This document shows positions 16,637 through 24,950 of a DNA stretch of 64,000 nt, in pieces; position 1 is the first letter of the stretch; every line of letters begins with the position of its first letter. The DNA lies in the NCBI RefSeq assembly GCF_900129665.1, contig NZ_FQWL01000003.1, positions 372,001 to 436,000 of the forward strand. The letters are read 5' to 3'. Source of the DNA: Flagellimonas flava (GTDB lineage Bacteria > Bacteroidota > Bacteroidia > Flavobacteriales > Flavobacteriaceae). The position numbers and the translations under genes were made by a program. The notes beneath the pieces were generated by a model. The model had not been told where the DNA came from. It ran no database searches and saw only the letters and a program-made list of their open reading frames with translations.

Positions 16637-17407
16637 ATGATTCGCCATTCCTTCCTGATTGTATTTCTGCTCCTAATTTGTTTGACTTCCTGCAAGACCG
16701 AAAAAAAAGAAAGCCAAACCTGGCAAACGAAAAAATTGGCCATCGAAAGCCAGGTCCATAATCAATTATTGGACATTGAAAAAGAGCAGGGCTGGTCACT
16801 ACTTTTTGATGGTGAAACCCTAAAGGGATGGCATCTTTATAATAATTCGGATTCTACCCAACTTTCGGCTTGGGAAGTAAGGGATGGTGCTCTTTTTTGC
16901 AACGCCACGGATGAAACCAGAGTTTTTGGTGATTTGGTGACCGATAGGGAATATGAAAACTACGAACTGGTATTTGACTGGCAAATGGCCCTTCGTGGAA
17001 ATGGCGGGGTTTTTATCAATGTACAGGAGTCTCCTGAATATACCGCCACCTATAAGACCGGACCAGAGTATCAATTGTTGGAACCCGCCCACATGGACAC
17101 CAAAACCCCTTTAAAACGGCCAGGATGTCTATGGGGTCTTTCTCCCCAGCTGAACCAAGTTGAAGCTAATCCCACAGGACAATGGAACACCACGAAAATT
17201 GTCCAAAAAAATGGAGAAATAGAATTTTATCTGAATGGAAAACTCACCGCCAAAGAAGATTTGACTTCGAATGAATGGAGGGAAAAAATCGCAGGGTCAA
17301 ATTTTAAGGATTCACCGGCATTTGGCAAGGCCACGAAGGGAAAAATTGCGCTCCAAAACTGGTATTTTGAGGCCTGGTTTCGAAACATGAAGATTCGCGA
17401 GCTTTAA
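16637..17407 (+). CDS. DUF1080 (3-keto-disaccharide hydrolase-like) lipoprotein
   Basis: The 256-residue protein has a lipoprotein signal with lipobox LTSC (Cys at residue ~19). The DUF1080 fold follows: WSLLFDGETLKGWHLYNN (~53-70), WEVRDGALFCN (~80-90), FDWQMALRGNGGVFINVQ (~113-130), GPEYQLLEP (~141-149) and a C-terminal FRNMKIREL. This concanavalin-like family includes enzymes acting on 3-ketoglycosides and is common in marine Bacteroidota. It is likely anchored facing the periplasm or cell surface. Substrate is unknown. Confidence 0.9.
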   Translation: MIRHSFLIVFLLLICLTSCKTEKKESQTWQTKKLAIESQVHNQLLDIEKEQGWSLLFDGETLKGWHLYNNSDSTQLSAWEVRDGALFCNATDETRVFGDLVTDREYENYELVFDWQMALRGNGGVFINVQESPEYTATYKTGPEYQLLEPAHMDTKTPLKRPGCLWGLSPQLNQVEANPTGQWNTTKIVQKNGEIEFYLNGKLTAKEDLTSNEWREKIAGSNFKDSPAFGKATKGKIALQNWYFEAWFRNMKIREL

Positions 17408-17427
17408 GAAAATAGAAACCTCTAAAG

Positions 17428-17865
17428 TCAGGTTGCCTTGCCACCTTGGCGATCGCTTGTCTTATACCGAACCTCAATTTCCGGGTTGATTCGCCTCAAA
17501 TGCTCAATCAATCCTGATTTATCCTTTGGAGATATTAAGATGTCCTTGTTTGCCCCGTAAACGACATTAAGTCGATCCAAGGACACGGCGGGACCGCTAA
17601 TCAGACTACTGGTTTCCGAAATCCTGATGATTGTACCAATATCTATTTTCTTACGAACCAAAAAACCACATTGGACATGCAACCAGTTTCCATCAATTGT
17701 ATAATGCGTAGTAGCAAAAAGGTATAAAATGAATATCAACACGGCCAAATTGATGCCTATAGCGGGCCATATTGGGGGTGATAGTACTGGAACCAAGGAA
17801 CCAATAAGTACCACCAGAATAAATCCCAGTAACCCAATTCCAATCTTTGAAGGATACTTTTTCAT
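17428..17865 (-). CDS. Bacterial PH-domain membrane protein
   Basis: With the start at 17865 (MKKYPSKIGIGLLGF...) the protein has 145 residues. Two hydrophobic segments (residues ~8-27 and ~32-52) are followed by a bPH_4-like domain: YTIDGNWLHVQCGFLVRKKIDIGTI and then DILISPKDKSGLIEHLRRINP. These domains are membrane-associated and of unknown ligand. An ATG 36 bases further upstream would add a basic stretch without changing the fold; the shorter start is preferred because the preceding residues are not family-like. The function is not known. Confidence 0.8.
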   Translation of the reverse strand: MKKYPSKIGIGLLGFILVVLIGSLVPVLSPPIWPAIGINLAVLIFILYLFATTHYTIDGNWLHVQCGFLVRKKIDIGTIIRISETSSLISGPAVSLDRLNVVYGANKDILISPKDKSGLIEHLRRINPEIEVRYKTSDRQGGKAT

Positions 17866-17939
17866 TTTTAGTCCATGTAGTTTGCGAAAGTTCCGGCGCA
17901 AACGAATACTACCGTACTTTAAAGTTACCTAAAAACGAA

Positions 17940-20129
17940 TTACAGTTGCCCCATAATCGGTAATTTCCTTAGTCGCTTTCCCGTAGCTGCGAAAATAGCG
18001 TTGGCCAAGGCGGGAATCGCTGGTGGCAACGGAGGCTCCCCCAAGCCCCGGGGCGGCAAATCGTTTTTAATGAACTCCACGTACACATCCGGTGCATCTT
18101 TCATTCTGATCCACGGATAGTTATGAAAGTTGGATTGCTCTGAAGCACCATCCTTAAAACTAATCTCCCCATACAACGCGGCACTAAGTCCCTCCAAAAT
18201 ACCACCTTCTACCTGCGCTTGCGCGCCTGAAGGATTCACCACGATTCCGCAATCCACCACGGCTTCGACTTTCAGTATTTTCAAATTATTGGTATCATCC
18301 ACTTCAACAGTAACCACTTCGGCTATAAAAGAACCTGCCCCCTTCCGGGCCGCAAATCCCCTGCCCTGTCCTTTGGGCAACGGAATATCCCAGTTGCTAT
18401 TTTGCCGCACCTTCTCAATCACATGGATAAACCGGGTAGCATCAAATTCGTAGTCCCCCACCACGGGAACCATTCGTGCCGGACCAATAAATTTTAAAAA
18501 ATAATCTATGGGGTCCATATTATGTGCATGGGCCAGTTCATCCAGAAAGCAGTGCACTGGAAAGGCATTCGCTGAAGCAGCTACGGCCCGCCATTGGCCC
18601 AAGGGAATATCGCTCAGCACATGACCATACTCCAGTTGAAGGTTGGGTACAAAACCTGCTGGGAAATCGTACTCATCAATTTCTGTGCCCGCAGGACCCC
18701 CTTCCCTACCCAAACTCGTTTTACGGGACGCATTGGCCAAAATATGCTGCCAACCTGTAACGCTTCCATCCGAATCCAAGGAAGCTGCCACTTTATGAAC
18801 ACTGCCTGGACGGTACCAATCGTGCATAATATCGTCTTCCCGTGTCCATGTGAGCTTAACCGGTTTTCCCATTTTTTTGGACAGAATCGCGGCATCCATT
18901 GCGTAGTCCACGTAATACCTTCTACCAAATCCACCCCCGATTCTTGGAATATGAATTTTGATTTGTTCAGGTTCCAATCCAAATAATTTGATCAATCCAT
19001 TTTGCAGTGCCTCCGGATTTTGGGTAGGTGCCCAAACCTCGCAAACATCCTCTCGAAAATAAACCGTACAATTCATGGGTTCCATGGTGACATGTGCCCA
19101 AAACGGAACTTCATAAATGGCTTCCTTGTGGGAAGCAGAATTTCTCTTCGCAGCTTTGATATCCCCATCTTTCCGCTCTATGGTTGTATCTAAAAGTTGG
19201 TTATGGAAACGCTGGAACAGCTCCTCTGAGTTTTCGTTCCTCAATCCTTCGTTGTCCCATTCCACCTCCAATCTTTCAGCTCCTTTAAAAGCTGCCCAGG
19301 TAGAATCGGCCACCACGGCAACCCCATTCACAAAATTGGGGCTGTTAGGAGCCAAAAGTCGGCCACCGTACTCCGCATTGTTCAGTTCAATGACCTCCAA
19401 TACTCCATGCATCCCCTTGGTGGCGGTAGCATCAAAATGTTTTACGCGGCCTTCAAAAACAGGGTTTTTTCGTACCGAAGCGTATACCATATTGGGTAAT
19501 TTTACATCGATTCCAAAAGTGGATGATCCCGTGACAATCTGGTCCAAGTCGGTTTGCGGGGTAGCCTTGCCTACAATATCATAGTCCTCCATGGATTTGA
19601 ATTCGACCTCTTCTGGCAATTCTACCAAAACGGCTTCTTTAAGCAAAGCTTTAAACGGAACGGAATCTCCCGATGCCTTATGAATAATCTTATTGTTTTT
19701 TGCGGTGAGTTCAGCTGCAGGTAGCTGCATTTGTTTTGAGGCCGCTTCAATGAGGGCATACCTTACCTGGGCACCGGCCTTCCGCATTAAATCCCAATTA
19801 AGGATGATGGCATAACTGCCACCGGCCCATTGTTCATCATACTTTTTGTCAAAATCGGCCTGATCTATCTTGACCTTGTTCCAATCGGCTCCCAATTCTT
19901 CAGCCAAAATCATGGGTAGGGATGTTTTTACACCCTGGCCAATCTCGGGGTTTTTAGCAATCAGAGTTACCCATCCATCGGTATCGATTTTAATAAGTGG
20001 CGAAAACTCATGGGACACAGCAGGCTCCTTTTCGGTAAGACAGGATTGCAATTGTACCCCAACAAGGAGGGCGCCACTTGCCGTTGCCGTTAGTTTGATG
20101 AAATTCCTGCGTTGCATTGTTACTTTCAT
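17940..20129 (-). CDS. Molybdenum hydroxylase large subunit (IorB-type, xanthine dehydrogenase family)
   Basis: I place the start at the ATG at 20129, whose first four bases overlap the stop of the upstream ASPIC/UnbV gene (ATGA), giving 729 residues. A twin-arginine-like leader (QRRNFIKLTATASGALLVG) predicts periplasmic export. Molybdopterin-binding features are visible: RIGGGFGRRYYVDYAMDAA, GQWRAVAASANAFPVHCFLDE, and near the C-terminus PRGLGEPPLPPAIPALANA, where the Glu of GLGEPP is the catalytic base. This resembles the beta subunit of isoquinoline 1-oxidoreductase and related aldehyde oxidases. The [2Fe-2S] alpha subunit (IorA), normally adjacent, is absent here. Its substrate is unknown. 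Confidence 0.92.
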   Translation of the reverse strand: MKVTMQRRNFIKLTATASGALLVGVQLQSCLTEKEPAVSHEFSPLIKIDTDGWVTLIAKNPEIGQGVKTSLPMILAEELGADWNKVKIDQADFDKKYDEQWAGGSYAIILNWDLMRKAGAQVRYALIEAASKQMQLPAAELTAKNNKIIHKASGDSVPFKALLKEAVLVELPEEVEFKSMEDYDIVGKATPQTDLDQIVTGSSTFGIDVKLPNMVYASVRKNPVFEGRVKHFDATATKGMHGVLEVIELNNAEYGGRLLAPNSPNFVNGVAVVADSTWAAFKGAERLEVEWDNEGLRNENSEELFQRFHNQLLDTTIERKDGDIKAAKRNSASHKEAIYEVPFWAHVTMEPMNCTVYFREDVCEVWAPTQNPEALQNGLIKLFGLEPEQIKIHIPRIGGGFGRRYYVDYAMDAAILSKKMGKPVKLTWTREDDIMHDWYRPGSVHKVAASLDSDGSVTGWQHILANASRKTSLGREGGPAGTEIDEYDFPAGFVPNLQLEYGHVLSDIPLGQWRAVAASANAFPVHCFLDELAHAHNMDPIDYFLKFIGPARMVPVVGDYEFDATRFIHVIEKVRQNSNWDIPLPKGQGRGFAARKGAGSFIAEVVTVEVDDTNNLKILKVEAVVDCGIVVNPSGAQAQVEGGILEGLSAALYGEISFKDGASEQSNFHNYPWIRMKDAPDVYVEFIKNDLPPRGLGEPPLPPAIPALANAIFAATGKRLRKLPIMGQL

Positions 20130-21643
20130 TGCTCTATTTTTTTGATTTCTTTGTTCTCTTCCAAGTAATAGATTGTATCTACATCCAAGTTTGAAAATGA
20201 TTGTTGCATGCCGGAGGGCCAATTAACCTCCAATCTCTCAATTTGCTTGCTGGTTGGAATCCCAAAATGGATTTCAGGAGCATTTTCACTGCCATATCCT
20301 GTTTCCCGAATTGCATATCGGGTCTGTTGACTTCCATTTTTTATGGTAAGGGTAAGCCAGCTGCCTATACCGAAGGTATTCGAGGCAGTTCCCCTCAGTC
20401 TAATTTTTATCCATTGATTGGATTGGTTTTGGTTGAGATAGTAGTCGTTGGGTTCTGCTTCCCCTCCCCAGTTACAGACATAGAAATCTAGATCACCGTC
20501 ATTGTCAAAGTCGCCATTGGCCGTTCCTGCGGAAATATGGGGGTCAACCGCTGGTAAAGGGTGGTACTCCCTTTGAAACGCTTCATTTGGAACTCCTGAA
20601 AACAAAAAATTCTGAATTTCTGGGTAGCCCTCCGTGCCATTGGCCACATATAGGTCCAAAAAGCCATCGTTATTAAAATCCCCCCAGGTTTGCCCCTTGG
20701 AAGGGCGATGGATTTCATAAGCAATGGCGTTGTCCGTTAGTTTTTTGAAAGTTCCATCGCCTTGGCTATGGTATAAGGCATTTTCGTCCTTAATCGATAC
20801 ATTGGTGACATAGATATCCAAATCGTGATCATAGTCATAGTCGACAAGTGACACACCATATGAAGCATTTAATTCTTCAACCCAAATCCCCTCTTTCTGT
20901 TCCGAGAAAGATTCCTTTCCAGAATTGAAATACAGGTAATTCCGATGCTTTGCAGTGACCCTCCCATTTTCCTTCGTAACAAAATTGGCCACGTACAGGT
21001 CGGGGCTACTGTCCCCGTTTAAGTCGCCCCATACGCACGACCTTCCATCCCCTTTATTGCCTATCCAAGGTCCTTTTAAAACACGTTTAAAGCCATTTTT
21101 ACCTAAATTCTGATAGAGCTGGTCATCTTCGCCATCCCTGTTTACCACAAAAACATCCATGTCTCCGTCCAAATCATAATCACACCAGCACGCGCCGGGT
21201 GAATTCGTCAAATCTGAGGTCAATTCCCCCGCATTGGATTTAGTGAAATTCCCTTTACCGTCATTCAGATAAAGTAAATTGGGTGTTCCGAATTGGGTAG
21301 TGAAAAACAGGTCTAAATCATAGTCGCCGTCCACATCAACGGTATGCACTGACTCGCTCCACGCCGCCACACTGTTTTCTGCGACAAACACTTGCTTAAA
21401 TCGATTCCCATAGTTGAAATGAATGGCATTTCCCAGGAGTTTCAGGGAATCAACCTGATTGGCCACCACAATGTCCAGGAAACCATTTCCGTCCAAATCG
21501 GCTACCGCAACCCCTCTTGATCCCTGTGGGATACTGTCCAAATTCTGTGAATTAAATTGGAACTCCTGCCCAGTTACTTCGCACAGAAAGAAACCTAAAA
21601 AACAGAGATAAATACAGGAAAGCCCATAACACCGTTTGCTCAT
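20126..21643 (-). CDS. CRTAC1-like ASPIC/UnbV and FG-GAP repeat protein
   Basis: The 505 residues start with a signal peptide and contain repeated Ca-binding-like FG-GAP/VCBS motifs (VAVADLDGNGFLDIVVANQ, VDVDGDYDLDLFFT, CDYDLDGDMDVFVVN, GDLNGDSSPDLYVAN, GDFNNDGFLDLYVAN, GDFDNDGDLDFYVCN), a seven-bladed propeller. The last ~100 residues (IKIRLRGTASNTFGIGSWL, then IERLEVNWPSGMQQSFSNL) are the ASPIC/UnbV domain. The protein is exported and may be surface-exposed. Its stop overlaps the downstream molybdenum hydroxylase start by 4 bp, so the two are translated together. Confidence 0.92.
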   Translation of the reverse strand: MSKRCYGLSCIYLCFLGFFLCEVTGQEFQFNSQNLDSIPQGSRGVAVADLDGNGFLDIVVANQVDSLKLLGNAIHFNYGNRFKQVFVAENSVAAWSESVHTVDVDGDYDLDLFFTTQFGTPNLLYLNDGKGNFTKSNAGELTSDLTNSPGACWCDYDLDGDMDVFVVNRDGEDDQLYQNLGKNGFKRVLKGPWIGNKGDGRSCVWGDLNGDSSPDLYVANFVTKENGRVTAKHRNYLYFNSGKESFSEQKEGIWVEELNASYGVSLVDYDYDHDLDIYVTNVSIKDENALYHSQGDGTFKKLTDNAIAYEIHRPSKGQTWGDFNNDGFLDLYVANGTEGYPEIQNFLFSGVPNEAFQREYHPLPAVDPHISAGTANGDFDNDGDLDFYVCNWGGEAEPNDYYLNQNQSNQWIKIRLRGTASNTFGIGSWLTLTIKNGSQQTRYAIRETGYGSENAPEIHFGIPTSKQIERLEVNWPSGMQQSFSNLDVDTIYYLEENKEIKKIEQ

Positions 21644-21774
21644 AACAGAGAAGGATAGATTGATGAATTATCTCGGTCAACTATGCCCGAAATCTTATCT
21701 CATAAACTTACCCAATACTTGAAAAGATGATGCACCCTTGCAGTAAACGGTCAGGGTTTTGATAGTGAATGGCG

Positions 21775-22530
21775 TTAATAGGTCCGGTCCTTGAAAAACC
21801 GCTTGACCTCCTTGATGTAATTTTTACTCACCCGTTTGCGGGTACCATCCTTCATGACCACCTCAAGCGTACTCCCATTTCCCCTTGCCAACTCGGAAAC
21901 TTGTTCCAAGTTGATGATGGTGGATCTATGGATTTTTTGAAAGGTCCGGTCGGGGAGCACCTCCAAAAATGATTTCAAGGGTCTTCGCATCACAAAAACC
22001 CCTTCGGAAGTAAAGAGTTTGGTATAATAGTTCTCGGCGGCCAAAAGGTGAATCTGTGAAGGTTCACAGAATACTGTATTTCCTCCCCTGGTGAGTTCCA
22101 ATAGCAAAGGAGGATCCTGTTTTTCATGCTCCGAAGTTTTAAGTTTATCAATGATAAACCATACCAGTCCCAGATCAATAAACGTCCAAAAGATGAAAAA
22201 ATAACGGTATACGCCAAATTTAGAGCCTTCCAAGTGCAAATAGGGACTTGCATTTGAACTCAACCAAAAGAACCATCCAAAATGAAGCACAATTAAGATT
22301 AAGCTGGCGGTTATCAGCAAGAAAAGGTTGTTTTTTATATTCCTACTCCACTTTTCCAACCCTTGCAATGCCATAAACCCTAACAACCAAGGCATCCAAA
22401 TGCCAACTTGCCAGAGTACCACCTGGTATACTTCCACCTGGTCCCTTGTGGCATATTCCCGCCAATAAATCAATAGTCCGAGGATAGAGGCAATGACAAT
22501 GATAAGACCTGTAAAATTTCTAATTTTCAT
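21775..22530 (-). CDS. LytTR DNA-binding regulator with N-terminal membrane domain
   Basis: The N-terminal ~130 residues of this 251-residue protein hold four hydrophobic segments (around residues 7-23, 38-56, 68-88 and 108-127). The C-terminal ~100 residues form a LytTR domain (VFCEPSQIHLLAAENYYTKLFT, VMRRPLKSFLEVLPDRTFQKIHRSTIINLEQV in two parts, RKRVSKNYIKEVKRFF). It is thus a membrane-bound transcription factor with no receiver domain, possibly sensing an envelope signal. Targets are unknown. It is divergent from the ada-like gene, with a 158-bp gap. Confidence 0.9.
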   Translation of the reverse strand: MKIRNFTGLIIVIASILGLLIYWREYATRDQVEVYQVVLWQVGIWMPWLLGFMALQGLEKWSRNIKNNLFLLITASLILIVLHFGWFFWLSSNASPYLHLEGSKFGVYRYFFIFWTFIDLGLVWFIIDKLKTSEHEKQDPPLLLELTRGGNTVFCEPSQIHLLAAENYYTKLFTSEGVFVMRRPLKSFLEVLPDRTFQKIHRSTIINLEQVSELARGNGSTLEVVMKDGTRKRVSKNYIKEVKRFFKDRTY

Positions 22531-22659
22531 CTGATGCCGAGCATTTGCATAAAGTTACTAAGTCCTTTTAATTTTTCCTCCTTTTTAGAATCCCTTGTTA
22601 AATTTACCATTGGGTATCATGTCCGCAAGAATCGGGTTTTAACTCCAGAATGGCCTTTA

Positions 22660-22667
22660 TAGTTTTG
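22660..22667 (+). promoter_or_regulatory. -7 promoter box (TAGTTTTG) for the alkylation-repair cluster
   Basis: TAGTTTTG matches TAnnTTTG exactly and lies 21 bp before the ATG at 22689. It overlaps an upstream in-frame ATG frame (22650), so the shorter start is preferred. Confidence 0.55.
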
Positions 22668-22688
22668 ACCCAGCAAAATGAGTACATC

Positions 22689-23528
22689 ATGAATGAACAG
22701 GAAAACATCAATTACGAACGAATCGCAAAGGCCATTGCCCATATCAAGGATAACTTCAAGGAACAACCTTCCTTGGATGAGATTGCCGAACAGGTGCATT
22801 TGAGCCCCTATCATTTTCAACGCATGTTCAAGGAGTGGGCTGGGGTTACCCCGAAACAGTTTCTAAAATATACAAGTGTACAGCATGCCAAATCCCTTTT
22901 GAAGGAAACCAACGCCACGCTTTTTGACACTGCCATGGAAACCGGACTCTCGGGTCCAAGCAGATTGCATGATCTATTTATATCGATAGAGGGCATGACG
23001 CCAGGGGAATACAAAAACGATGGCGAAAATTTGACCATTAATTACAGCTATGCCCAAAGTCCGTTTGGATTGGTCACAATTGCTTCTACTCCAAAAGGAC
23101 TCTGCCATATTGCCTTTATTGACGATGAGGAAAAAGGGCTGTACGAACTAAAACAACAGTTCCCTAGAGCTACCTATCACCAACGGGTAGACCAAACCCA
23201 GGTGAACGCGCTAATGATCTTTGCCAACGATTGGAGTCAGATTCCCAAGATTAAACTGCATTTGAAGGGGAGTGACTTTCAGATAAAAGTTTGGGAATCC
23301 CTCTTAAAAATCCCAAAAGGACAACTCTCAACCTACGGGGCCATTGCTAAGGAAATTGAGCAGCCCAAAGCTTCACGAGCCGTTGGCACCGCAATTGGAA
23401 ACAATCCTATTGCCTATTTAATTCCCTGTCATCGGGTAATCCAATCCTCAGGACAACTGGGAGGGTACCGCTGGCATCCCACGCGAAAAACGGCCATTAT
23501 AGGATGGGAGTCGGCCCAAACTCAATAA
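22689..23528 (+). CDS. AraC-type regulator fused to methylated-DNA--cysteine methyltransferase (Ada-like)
   Basis: The start at 22689 gives 279 residues. The N-terminal part (residues ~10-105) is an AraC helix-turn-helix domain (SLDEIAEQVHLSPYHFQRMF). The C-terminal part is an O6-alkylguanine-DNA methyltransferase with the acceptor cysteine C247 in IPCHRV and GTAIGNNPI just before it. Unlike E. coli Ada it lacks the N-terminal zinc methyl-phosphotriester domain; a separate gene for such a domain ends this operon. It likely repairs O6-methylguanine and activates alkylation-response genes. The oxygenase gene follows 7 bp after its stop. Confidence 0.95.
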   Translation: MNEQENINYERIAKAIAHIKDNFKEQPSLDEIAEQVHLSPYHFQRMFKEWAGVTPKQFLKYTSVQHAKSLLKETNATLFDTAMETGLSGPSRLHDLFISIEGMTPGEYKNDGENLTINYSYAQSPFGLVTIASTPKGLCHIAFIDDEEKGLYELKQQFPRATYHQRVDQTQVNALMIFANDWSQIPKIKLHLKGSDFQIKVWESLLKIPKGQLSTYGAIAKEIEQPKASRAVGTAIGNNPIAYLIPCHRVIQSSGQLGGYRWHPTRKTAIIGWESAQTQ

Positions 23529-23535
23529 GCAGGCT

Positions 23536-24237
23536 ATGGAATATATCAAGAAAAACGATTGGGACGAGCTACAAAATAGCTTGTCCCAAAAGGGGTATGC
23601 CCTCATGGAAAATGTTCTAACCCCTAATGCATGTGAGACCTTAATTAAGGATTTTGGGGTAGACCAGCTGTATCGTAAAACGGTAGAGATGGAGCGCTAT
23701 CGATTTGGATTGGGTACGTACCGGTATTACACCTATCCACTTCCAGATGTAATTGCAGCTATTCGCGAACAGGTCTACCCAAGACTTGTGCCCATAGCCA
23801 ACCAATGGATGCAGCAATTAAAAATGGGTGTTTCGTATCCAGAACAACTCATTAAACTAAAGCAGTTGTGCGAGGAAAAAGGACAAAATTTGGCCACTCC
23901 CTTAATCTTAAACTACGGAAAAGGCGGACATAACACACTACATCAAGATCTGTACGGGGAAGTCTATTTTCCCATGCAGGCCGTCCTTTTTTTGAATGAT
24001 CACAGTAAGGATTACCAAGGAGGAGAGTTTGTACTTACCCAACAAGTTCCCAGAGCCCAAAGCAAACCTATTGTCTTGCAACCGAAGCAAGGATCCATGC
24101 TGGTTTTCCCAACCAATTATAGACCGATATTGGGAAAAAAAGGGCACTATAGGGCTACCATGAGGCATGGTGTTAGTGAGGTTCATTCCGGTGAGCGTTT
24201 CACCTTGGGGATTATTTTTCATGATGCGGCTCAGTAA
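23536..24237 (+). CDS. 2OG-Fe(II) oxygenase in alkylation-repair cluster
   Basis: The 233-residue protein has the iron-binding triad of 2-oxoglutarate dioxygenases: H136 and D138 in LHQDLYG, H211 in MRHGVSEV, and a 2OG-binding R221 in GERFTLG. It is longer and otherwise unlike AlkB. Such genes recur beside ada-like genes, so a DNA- or nucleotide-demethylating role is inferred from the setting, not shown. It sits between the AraC-methyltransferase and the Ada zinc-domain gene, whose ATG begins one base after this stop. Confidence 0.88.
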   Translation: MEYIKKNDWDELQNSLSQKGYALMENVLTPNACETLIKDFGVDQLYRKTVEMERYRFGLGTYRYYTYPLPDVIAAIREQVYPRLVPIANQWMQQLKMGVSYPEQLIKLKQLCEEKGQNLATPLILNYGKGGHNTLHQDLYGEVYFPMQAVLFLNDHSKDYQGGEFVLTQQVPRAQSKPIVLQPKQGSMLVFPTNYRPILGKKGHYRATMRHGVSEVHSGERFTLGIIFHDAAQ

Positions 24238-24238
24238 A

Positions 24239-24484
24239 ATGTTTAGGCATGATCAGCTGTCCAAACCCGAATTGTTCCATTCCCTGAAACACAGAAAAAT
24301 CAAATGGGCAGGAAACCGAAAGCTCAAAATCTACGGGACTTTACAATGTGGGTCAGGAAAGCGAATGAAAATGGAAAACCGAGTGTTTTTTACTTCGGAA
24401 GAAGAAGCTATTCACAACGGATATAGGCCTTGTGGACATTGTATGCGTAAAGCATACCTATCATGGAAGAATACCAAGCTTTAG
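24239..24484 (+). CDS. Stand-alone Ada-type metal-binding domain protein
   Basis: The 81-residue protein (start MFRHDQLSKPELFH, one base after the oxygenase stop) carries the signature of the Ada N-terminal methyl-acceptor domain: KIYGTLQCGSGKRM, then ENRVFFTSEEEAIHNGYRPCGHC. In Ada four cysteines bind zinc and one accepts a methyl from a phosphotriester. Here only one Cys (in LQCGSGKRM) and the CGHC pair are evident, so one ligand is changed. An alternative start 15 bases upstream (24224) is possible. It probably works with the AraC-methyltransferase protein. Confidence 0.82.
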   Translation: MFRHDQLSKPELFHSLKHRKIKWAGNRKLKIYGTLQCGSGKRMKMENRVFFTSEEEAIHNGYRPCGHCMRKAYLSWKNTKL

Positions 24485-24564
24485 AACCTGATCATCCTGA
24501 ACCGCAAGATTCGGATTGCATACAGGTTGGGTTTGAACCAACTTGCCTTCTAAATCTGACCTTC

Positions 24565-24879
24565 ATGAAATTCTTTTTTGTTTTCCCTCTAATCCTATTT
24601 CATATGGGATACTGTCAACTCCCTGTTGCAGAACAACTACAACTAATCGAAACCTCAGAACACTTGGACGACCCCTATGATCTAATTGGGGAACTTCAAT
24701 TGTTACAAGCCCACGACAACCTAGCCTTAATCACCTTTTCCAAGGCTTCGGGGGAGTTGTTGGACTATTGCAACACCAATAAGGAATCTGTTTTGATAGA
24801 TTTACAAACAACTGGATTCCAAAAGCGTTTTTTTGTGGTGCTTGTTGACAAAAAGGCCATTTTCTATTTAGACAACTAG
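24565..24879 (+). CDS. Small exported protein of unknown function (104 aa)
   Basis: I choose the ATG at 24565 because it gives a signal peptide (MKFFFVFPLILFHMGYCQ). The mature part has an acidic N-terminus (EHLDDPYDLIGELQLLQ) and a core (LALITFSKASGELLDY, FFVVLVDKKAIFYL) of beta strands. It follows the Ada zinc-domain gene by 80 bp on the same strand and could be a fourth operon member, though nothing ties it to repair. No family recognised. Confidence 0.65.
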   Translation: MKFFFVFPLILFHMGYCQLPVAEQLQLIETSEHLDDPYDLIGELQLLQAHDNLALITFSKASGELLDYCNTNKESVLIDLQTTGFQKRFFVVLVDKKAIFYLDN

Positions 24880-24924
24880 TTCTCTTTTTAATCGAACAAA
24901 TGAAGGTTTAAAAAAGGATCATCC

Positions 24925-24932
24925 TATATTTG
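24925..24932 (+). promoter_or_regulatory. -7 promoter box (TATATTTG) for GNAT gene
   Basis: TATATTTG matches TAnnTTTG in full and lies 18 bp before the ATG at 24951, supporting that start over an upstream TTG at 24930, which falls within the box. Confidence 0.55.
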
Positions 24933-24950
24933 AACATAAAAGGCAAACAG

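Noticed and set aside
17940-20129. Naming the molybdoenzyme xanthine dehydrogenase
   Set aside because: The Tat-like leader, length and missing Fe-S/FAD partners fit the IorB/aldehyde oxidase group; no purine-specific evidence is present.
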